Positions 49,305-52,778 of a DNA stretch of 52,778 nt are shown here, in pieces. Source of the DNA: a virus; IMG/VR virus record IMGVR_UViG_3300035158_000865, positions 1 through 52,778 of that record; one strand, given 5' to 3'. Below the pieces are notes generated by a model. It was not told the DNA's origin, made no database searches, and saw nothing but the letters and a program-made list of their open reading frames with translations. Made by a program: the position numbers and the translations under genes. The stretch's first letter is position 1. Each line of letters opens with the position of its first letter.

Positions 49305-49379
49305 TGGAGCGGGTGGTGGGAATCGGACCCACAACGACCACGTTGGCAACGTGGCATTCTACCTTTGAATTACACCCGC
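49305..49379 (-). tRNA. tRNA-Gly(GCC)
   Basis: 75 bases with CCA, anticodon GCC. The arms pair well. The T-loop reads TCCGATT, with C at the usual pseudouridine-55 position. Confidence 0.85.
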
Positions 49380-49381
49380 TA

Positions 49382-49744
49382 TTATATCACTAGTTTATTT
49401 ATCTCATCATCAGACCATGTAAACATAAAATCATTGTTTTGATTTTCTATATCGTATATTACAAGTTTCAGAAAATACATTGGGCCATTAGACCATATTT
49501 CACATTGTTCTTGTTCTCTGGCTACTCTTCCATCTTTTAGTTGATATTCGTATAGTGGAAAGCCACCTTCATCAATTATTGTATCAATGAAATCAAATTC
49601 ATTTCTATACAATTCTTCAAATTGCTCTAAATTTATAATTCCATCAGGAAAAGTTTTTCTTTTTTCAACTTTAACTTTCTTTGTATTCTTTTTTAGAAAT
49701 TCTAGAGCTTCCTGTGGTAAGCCCATATACTGGTTCATTCTCAT
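49382..49744 (-). CDS. small protein within the tRNA array
   Basis: 120 aa. Acidic, mixed alpha/beta, with a Lys-rich KKNTKKVKVEKRK stretch near the start and an end MFTWSDDEINKL. An AAGGAC site precedes the first ATG. The stop is two bases from the 5' end of tRNA-Gly(GCC). Not recognised. Confidence 0.6.
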   Translation of the reverse strand: MRMNQYMGLPQEALEFLKKNTKKVKVEKRKTFPDGIINLEQFEELYRNEFDFIDTIIDEGGFPLYEYQLKDGRVAREQEQCEIWSNGPMYFLKLVIYDIENQNNDFMFTWSDDEINKLVI

Positions 49745-49767
49745 ATTCTGTCCTTTCTCTTACAGTC

Positions 49768-50085
49768 TTATAGTCTTATATTTTTCTTCAAAATCAAATC
49801 TTTATCTGATAGTCTATTCAAGATTATAAATGGAAAGAAAATGAATGTAAACATTTTTCTTCTATCTTTTTTCACTCTATTTTTAAAGAATCTGTATTCT
49901 TTTAGTGAAAACATTTCTGAGGCTTCTAAGGTTCCTACTTCTACTCTTCTGTAGTAAAACAAAGGACTCTCTTTATATTCATCGAAAACGAGATGAACCA
50001 TTGCTTTACCCCATATAGAACGGTAATAAAGAGTTATGAGTTTTAATTGTATCCACTCTTTTATTTTATGTAGTTTATTTTTCAT
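49768..50085 (-). CDS. small basic membrane-associated protein
   Basis: 105 aa, basic with one hydrophobic stretch (FTFIFFPFIILNRL, about 79-92). It starts only ten bases after the 3' end of tRNA-Val and has no Shine-Dalgarno, so translation may be weak or coupled to tRNA processing. Function unknown. Confidence 0.5.
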   Translation of the reverse strand: MKNKLHKIKEWIQLKLITLYYRSIWGKAMVHLVFDEYKESPLFYYRRVEVGTLEASEMFSLKEYRFFKNRVKKDRRKMFTFIFFPFIILNRLSDKDLILKKNIRL

Positions 50086-50094
50086 TATTTTGTT

Positions 50095-50168
50095 TGGTAG
50101 GGGGTAACGGAATCGAACCGATTTCTTCTGCGTGTAAGGCAGATGTTGTACCAGTCAACTAACCCCCT
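50095..50168 (-). tRNA. tRNA-Val(UAC)
   Basis: 74 bases with CCA, anticodon TAC. The cloverleaf is good apart from one T-stem mismatch. Confidence 0.85.
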
Positions 50169-50174
50169 ATTATC

Positions 50175-50248
50175 TGGTCCTCCTGAGTGGAATCGAACCA
50201 CTATCACGGCCTTATAAGGACCACGCTCTACCGTTGAGCTACAGGAGG
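50175..50248 (-). tRNA. tRNA-Ile(UAU)
   Basis: 74 bases with CCA, all arms paired. The anticodon TAT reads AUA directly. Most bacteria instead use a CAU tRNA with lysidine, so this is an uncommon choice that suits an AUA-rich genome. Confidence 0.85.
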
Positions 50249-50253
50249 ATTTT

Positions 50254-50327
50254 TGGCTGGCCGGAGAGGAGTCGAACCTCTATACCATGGTTCAAAGCCA
50301 TGTGCCCTTCCATTGAGCGACCGGCCA
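50254..50327 (-). tRNA. tRNA-Gln(UUG)
   Basis: 74 bases with CCA, canonical arms. The anticodon TTG reads CAA. The next gene upstream stops at the adjoining base. Confidence 0.9.
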
Positions 50328-50744
50328 TTATTCATACTCACAATTATGTCTTAGTTTCCAATTATCTTTAAGTATTTTTCTTTGTTTCTCATTTAGAAAT
50401 TCCATGGCAAATTCGTCAGCTTCTTCTTCATCATGATATCCACATGCATGACCTATTTCATGGTATTTAGCTATTTTCCATTCATCTTCATTTAAATCAC
50501 AATCCACATTCATTACTACCATAGAGTCTTCTAAATTATCATCTTTATCATATAATGTAACTGTGAATGCCCTTTCATCTATATAATTTGTTACACCCAT
50601 TTTCTTAAATTCTTCTTGTACTTCAAAAAACGTTCCTTTATTCAAGTAAAGTAATTTTATTTCTTCTTCCCCCACAATGACTCCTTTCATCTTAACAAAA
50701 TTTTTCAGTATCTTTTTTCGTATTCTCTCTATTCCTTTTATCAT
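50328..50744 (-). CDS. ImmA/IrrE-like metallopeptidase
   Basis: 138 aa. KYHEIGHACGYHDEEEADEF gives the zinc motif HEIGH (95-99) and a downstream Glu108, as in ImmA/IrrE peptidases. These cleave phage or mobile-element repressors and stress regulators. An AGGAG site supports the start. The stop codon ends one base before tRNA-Gln. The target is unknown. Confidence 0.7.
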   Translation of the reverse strand: MIKGIERIRKKILKNFVKMKGVIVGEEEIKLLYLNKGTFFEVQEEFKKMGVTNYIDERAFTVTLYDKDDNLEDSMVVMNVDCDLNEDEWKIAKYHEIGHACGYHDEEEADEFAMEFLNEKQRKILKDNWKLRHNCEYE

Positions 50745-50826
50745 AAAATGCTCCTAGTGTAAACACAAGGAACAATTTTTAATTTGGTATAATTATTTAT
50801 CTTTTAGGAATAGTTTAATTTTATTA

Positions 50827-50912
50827 TGGAGGAGGGTAGACGAATCGAACGCCCAGGTTTCACCCCGCCCACGGGTTCAAACCGTGTTGCCGACCATTCA
50901 GCGGTACCCTCC
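50827..50912 (-). tRNA. tRNA-Ser(UGA)
   Basis: 86 bases with CCA and a long variable arm, as expected for Ser. Anticodon TGA. The discriminator base is T, where bacterial Ser tRNAs usually have G. Confidence 0.85.
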
Positions 50913-50917
50913 TTATT

Positions 50918-50991
50918 TGGTGGAGATGGAGGGAGTCGAACCCTCATTACTGACGTGCAAGGCCAGTGTTCTCCCATTAAACTACATCCCC
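50918..50991 (-). tRNA. tRNA-Ala(UGC)
   Basis: 74 bases with CCA, all arms paired, anticodon TGC. The third acceptor pair is G-U, the usual Ala identity element region. Confidence 0.9.
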
Positions 50992-50999
50992 TTTATTTT

Positions 51000-51075
51000 T
51001 GGGGCGACCGGAGGGAATCGAACCCTCGTTGTATGGGCCACAACCATACTCTCTGACCATTGAGTTACAGTCGCC
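51000..51075 (-). tRNA. tRNA-His(GUG)
   Basis: 76 bases with CCA. The extra 5' G (position -1) opposite C73, the mark of tRNA-His, is present. Anticodon GTG. Confidence 0.9.
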
Positions 51076-51080
51076 ATAAA

Positions 51081-51156
51081 TGGTGGGAGCCGCTGGAATC
51101 GAACCAGCATCTCCTGGGCTTCAACCAGACGCTATGACCACGTAAGCGAGACTCCC
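51081..51156 (-). tRNA. tRNA-Phe(GAA)
   Basis: 76 bases with CCA, anticodon GAA, canonical T-arm. Confidence 0.9.
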
Positions 51157-51164
51157 TTTGTTTA

Positions 51165-51380
51165 TTATAGATAACCTAAATCACGAAGAGTTTGTAAACC
51201 CATTTTTATTTCTTCTTCAGTAGGTTCAAAACCTTCTAATACATTTAAGCCTTCATCAGTTATCTCAAAAGCTTTACCTTCCATTATACCTTTCTCTACA
51301 AACTCATTCAAATCTTTAATGGTATAAAGAAGTATTTTACTTTCTCTAGTTATTTCATTTGTAGTTAAATCATCAAACAT
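51165..51380 (-). CDS. small acidic protein within the tRNA array
   Basis: 71 aa from ATG at 51380, preceded by an AAGGAGAAA site; a longer reading would run back into a tRNA. Contains a SKILLYTIKDLNEFVEKGIM helix and an EPTEEEIKMGLQTLRDLGYL end. No family recognised. Confidence 0.65.
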   Translation of the reverse strand: MFDDLTTNEITRESKILLYTIKDLNEFVEKGIMEGKAFEITDEGLNVLEGFEPTEEEIKMGLQTLRDLGYL

Positions 51381-51395
51381 GTTATTTCTCCTTTT

Positions 51396-51472
51396 TGGTA
51401 GGGGTGGAGGGAGTCGAACCCTCAAACTTGGAATTTTAAGTCCCAATGCTTTTCCAATTAGCATACACCCCT
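51396..51472 (-). tRNA. tRNA-Leu(UAA), class I variable loop
   Basis: 77 bases with CCA, all arms paired, anticodon TAA (reads UUA). The variable loop is only five bases, while bacterial Leu tRNAs have a long arm. It is either an unusual Leu tRNA or one charged with another amino acid. Confidence 0.8.
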
Positions 51473-51598
51473 TTATATAATCATATAAACCTCACCGCAT
51501 TTTTCACATACTACTATGTCAAATTCCTTATTATATGCTTTCTTTATTATATTACCACCACAATAACAAGTACCTGTTATTTCTTTTTCTTTTTTCAT
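51473..51598 (-). CDS. 41-aa zinc-ribbon protein between tRNAs
   Basis: An ORF with a strong AAAGGAG site. It encodes TGTCYCGGN and VVCEKCGEVY, two Cys pairs as in a minimal zinc ribbon. The stop codon directly abuts the 5' end of tRNA-Leu(UAA). Confidence 0.75.
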   Translation of the reverse strand: MKKEKEITGTCYCGGNIIKKAYNKEFDIVVCEKCGEVYMII

Positions 51599-51609
51599 AG
51601 GTTCTCCTT

Positions 51610-51694
51610 TGGTGCTAGAGGAGGGAGTCGAACCCTCATGTCTTTTGACACATAGACCTCAACCATGCGTGTATGCCAGTTCCACCACTCTAGC
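51610..51694 (-). tRNA. tRNA-Leu(GAG)
   Basis: 85 bases with CCA, anticodon GAG, with the normal long variable arm (TGTC/GACA stem). Confidence 0.9.
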
Positions 51695-51791
51695 TCTTAT
51701 CATCTTTGCCTTTTCCTGCTTCAAACAATTTACCTAGTATTATACCTGCTATTATTGAGACTGTAAACCAAAGTAATAAAAAATATCCCAT
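51690..51791 (-). CDS. 33-aa single-pass membrane peptide
   Basis: Starts at 51791 after an AAAGGAG site. It encodes a membrane segment (YFLLLWFTVSIIAGIILGKL) and a charged end (GKGKDDKS). Its TAG stop lies inside the first bases of tRNA-Leu(GAG). Confidence 0.7.
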   Translation of the reverse strand: MGYFLLLWFTVSIIAGIILGKLFEAGKGKDDKS

Positions 51792-51807
51792 AATGTCTCC
51801 TTTCTTT

Positions 51808-51879
51808 TGGTAGTGAGGGAGAGAATTGAACTCTCTTGTACCTGCATATGAGACAGAACACTTGACCACAAGCCTCACT
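51808..51879 (-). tRNA. tRNA-Met(CAU) with a shortened D-arm
   Basis: 72 bases with CCA, anticodon CAT. Only 15 bases lie between acceptor and anticodon stems (normally about 19), leaving a minimal D-arm (CTTG/CAAG). It may be elongator Met or, if lysidine-modified, Ile(AUA). Confidence 0.75.
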
Positions 51880-51889
51880 TCTTTTTGTA

Positions 51890-51964
51890 TGGATGGCGAG
51901 GTGGGGGTCGAACCCACGACAATCTGGTTAACAGCCAGACGCTCTACCACTGAGCTACTCACCA
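51890..51964 (-). tRNA. tRNA-Asn(GUU)
   Basis: 75 bases with CCA, anticodon GTT, canonical arms. Confidence 0.9.
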
Positions 51965-51969
51965 TCAAG

Positions 51970-52047
51970 TGGTAGCGGGGGAGGGAATCGAACCCTCATC
52001 ATTCTGGGATATGAACCCAGCGTGTTGACCTCCTACACTACCCCGCA
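51970..52047 (-). tRNA. initiator-type tRNA-fMet(CAU)
   Basis: 78 bases with CCA, anticodon CAT. It has an unpaired 1:72 position (T-T) and three consecutive G-C pairs at the bottom of the anticodon stem (CTGGG/CCCAG), the two marks of bacterial initiator tRNA. Confidence 0.85.
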
Positions 52048-52053
52048 ACATTT

Positions 52054-52131
52054 TGGTGTGGGTGAGAGGAGTCGAACCTCCAAAACCATGGGTCTAAGCC
52101 ATGTGCATATACCAAATTCTGCTACACCCAC
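52054..52131 (-). tRNA. tRNA-Leu(UAG), class I variable loop
   Basis: 78 bases with CCA, anticodon TAG (reads CUA). The variable loop is five bases instead of a long arm, like the UAA tRNA. The D-loop (AATTTGGTA) is Leu-like. Confidence 0.8.
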
Positions 52132-52143
52132 AAATATTTTTTC

Positions 52144-52218
52144 TGGAGCGGGTGGAGGGAATCGAACCCTCATAACCAGGTTGGAAGCCTGACACACTTG
52201 CCATTATGTTACACCCGC
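52144..52218 (-). tRNA. tRNA-Gly(UCC), well-formed copy
   Basis: 75 bases with CCA, anticodon TCC, good T-stem GAGGG/CCCTC. Complements the bulged copy at 49226-49300. Confidence 0.9.
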
Positions 52219-52227
52219 TTAACTTTC

Positions 52228-52464
52228 TTATCTTCTTTCTACTTCAAAATCGTAAAACTTTACTACCTGGTAATTTGATAATCTTACTTGGTATACTTTT
52301 CTATATGTTTGGTTTTTTATATAATCATATACATTAACTATCATTCCAATTTCACCTGTAATTAGAACTTTTACAAAATCACCCTCTTTTATTTCTTCTT
52401 CTTTTACATTTTTACAATTTGAACAACTATCACAACCAACTGTTAATTTTTCTTCTTCTAACAT
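52228..52464 (-). CDS. small SH3-like protein between tRNAs
   Basis: 78 aa. It has CDSCSNCKN near the N-terminus and a beta domain (EGDFVKVLITGEIGMIVNVY). An AAGGAAGGG site precedes the ATG. It ends ten bases before tRNA-Gly. Not recognised. Confidence 0.6.
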   Translation of the reverse strand: MLEEEKLTVGCDSCSNCKNVKEEEIKEGDFVKVLITGEIGMIVNVYDYIKNQTYRKVYQVRLSNYQVVKFYDFEVERR

Positions 52465-52488
52465 GTTATTACCCTTCCTTTCTTTTTA

Positions 52489-52562
52489 TGGCGCCCCGTC
52501 CCGGTACTGACCCGAGAACTGGAGAGCGACAATCTCCTATGATACCATTTCACCAACGGGGC
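52489..52562 (-). tRNA. tRNA-Asp(GUC) with an atypical T-loop
   Basis: 74 bases with CCA, anticodon GTC, discriminator G as expected for Asp. The T-loop reads GTCAGTA instead of TTCRANY, losing the conserved T54 and A58. Confidence 0.8.
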
Positions 52563-52657
52563 TATTCATTTATTAAACTACAGACAATTTTTTCAACTAC
52601 AAAAATTGGTAGTAAAATTACTAATGCTATATAACAAATTATTTTTTTGATGCTCAT
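52562..52657 (-). CDS. 31-aa hydrophobic peptide
   Basis: ATG at 52657 directly follows a GC-rich hairpin, with no clear ribosome site. It encodes a membrane segment (IICYIALVILLPIFVVEKIV). The TAG stop overlaps the first base of tRNA-Asp, as with other small genes here. Confidence 0.45.
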   Translation of the reverse strand: MSIKKIICYIALVILLPIFVVEKIVCSLINE

Positions 52658-52778
52658 CGGGCACCGCCCGACGATTCTAGTTGAACCGCCTTTTCGGAAC
52701 TCTGGTTTAGGGGGACCACCAATTGCCCCACGGTCGAAGCACTATGTCCAACCGTTTGCTTACAGAAAAAACGATTAC
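52657..52778 (-). ncRNA. GC-rich structured RNA, truncated by the window end
   Basis: About half G+C, against about 30% around it. On the minus strand it can form TCGGGC/GCCCGA (52657-52671), an 8-bp stem with wobble pairs (52670-52677 with 52683-52690) and a pseudoknot (GGGG 729-726 with CCCC in 714-710, and TTGGT 722-718 with ACCAG 706-702, all +52000). G-U pairs occur only on the minus strand, which supports that orientation. Not a tRNA. Large ornate RNAs such as GOLLD and ROOL are known beside phage tRNA arrays, but I cannot match the sequence. Confidence 0.4.

Noticed and set aside
49119-49349. Open frame across tRNA-Arg and tRNA-Gly genes
   Set aside because: It is made of tRNA sequence; the same holds for the frame at 50826-51056 on the plus strand.
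52657-52778. A twentieth tRNA or a tmRNA at the right end
   Set aside because: GGTTCAA is present, but no seven-base T-loop closes with a five-pair stem, and no acceptor pairing is found.

Overview
The window reads as a segment of a large, AT-rich (about 30% GC by eye) tailed dsDNA phage of the broad T4-like (myovirus) kind. The evidence is a gp4-type head-completion nuclease (12008-12475), a T4-like family B DNA polymerase split into two genes (28173-30811), a DnaB/gp41-type helicase (37046-38392), a UvsW-type helicase (40235-41680), a holin/endolysin pair (47084-48311) and a 19-gene tRNA array (49054-52562). The GH108-type endolysin and an LpxH-like phosphoesterase suggest a Gram-negative host. 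No integrase, CRISPR array or complete insertion sequence was found.

Layout. 1-11511 (minus): tail-fibre/adhesin locus of long, repeat-built proteins with Mtd-N-like N-termini and recurring C-terminal tags. 11514-14995 (minus): head-completion and small virion-type genes. 14995-22412 (minus): a second set of tail/adhesin genes plus a calcineurin-like phosphoesterase and a papain-like (YiiX/NlpC-type) protein. 22529-27196 (plus): HAD phosphatase, DHH phosphoesterase and small basic or membrane proteins. 27193-38765 (minus): ClpP-like protease, split PolB, PD-(D/E)XK nuclease, two DUF4338/DruA-like paralogs around a pyrimidine-dimer-glycosylase-like protein, NADAR, uracil-DNA glycosylase, an active and a degenerate dUTPase, and the replicative helicase. 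38879-42268 (plus): DEDD exonuclease, UvsW and a possible prohead-core protein. 42332-46746 (minus): eight tightly packed small genes. 46718-48311: MscS-like membrane protein, holin, endolysin. 48312-52778: a possible small RNA, the tRNA array with tiny ORFs between tRNAs, and a GC-rich structured stretch cut by the window end.

Main observation. At least 15 otherwise unrelated proteins start with a short motif of the form M-[K/R]-x-x-[K/N]-[F/Y]-[L/I]-x-E, or a longer version ending in [L/I]-x-E. This resembles the T4 capsid-targeting sequence (T4 internal proteins begin MKTYQEFIAE and are cut after the Glu by the gp21 prohead protease). The carriers include a zincin peptidase, a 2H phosphoesterase, an ADP-ribosyltransferase-like protein, a zeta-type P-loop kinase, a ParB/sulfiredoxin-like protein, an isochorismatase-like protein and a HAD phosphatase. 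I infer a large set of enzymes packaged in the capsid and injected with the DNA.

Other points worth a look: a relic of an IS200/IS605 tnpB end with a pseudoknot-capable, omega-RNA-like right end just before the clpP-like gene; an initiator-type tRNA-Met; leucine-anticodon tRNAs without a long variable arm; and a candidate antisense RNA over the endolysin leader. All assignments come from reading sequence and motifs; no database search was run.
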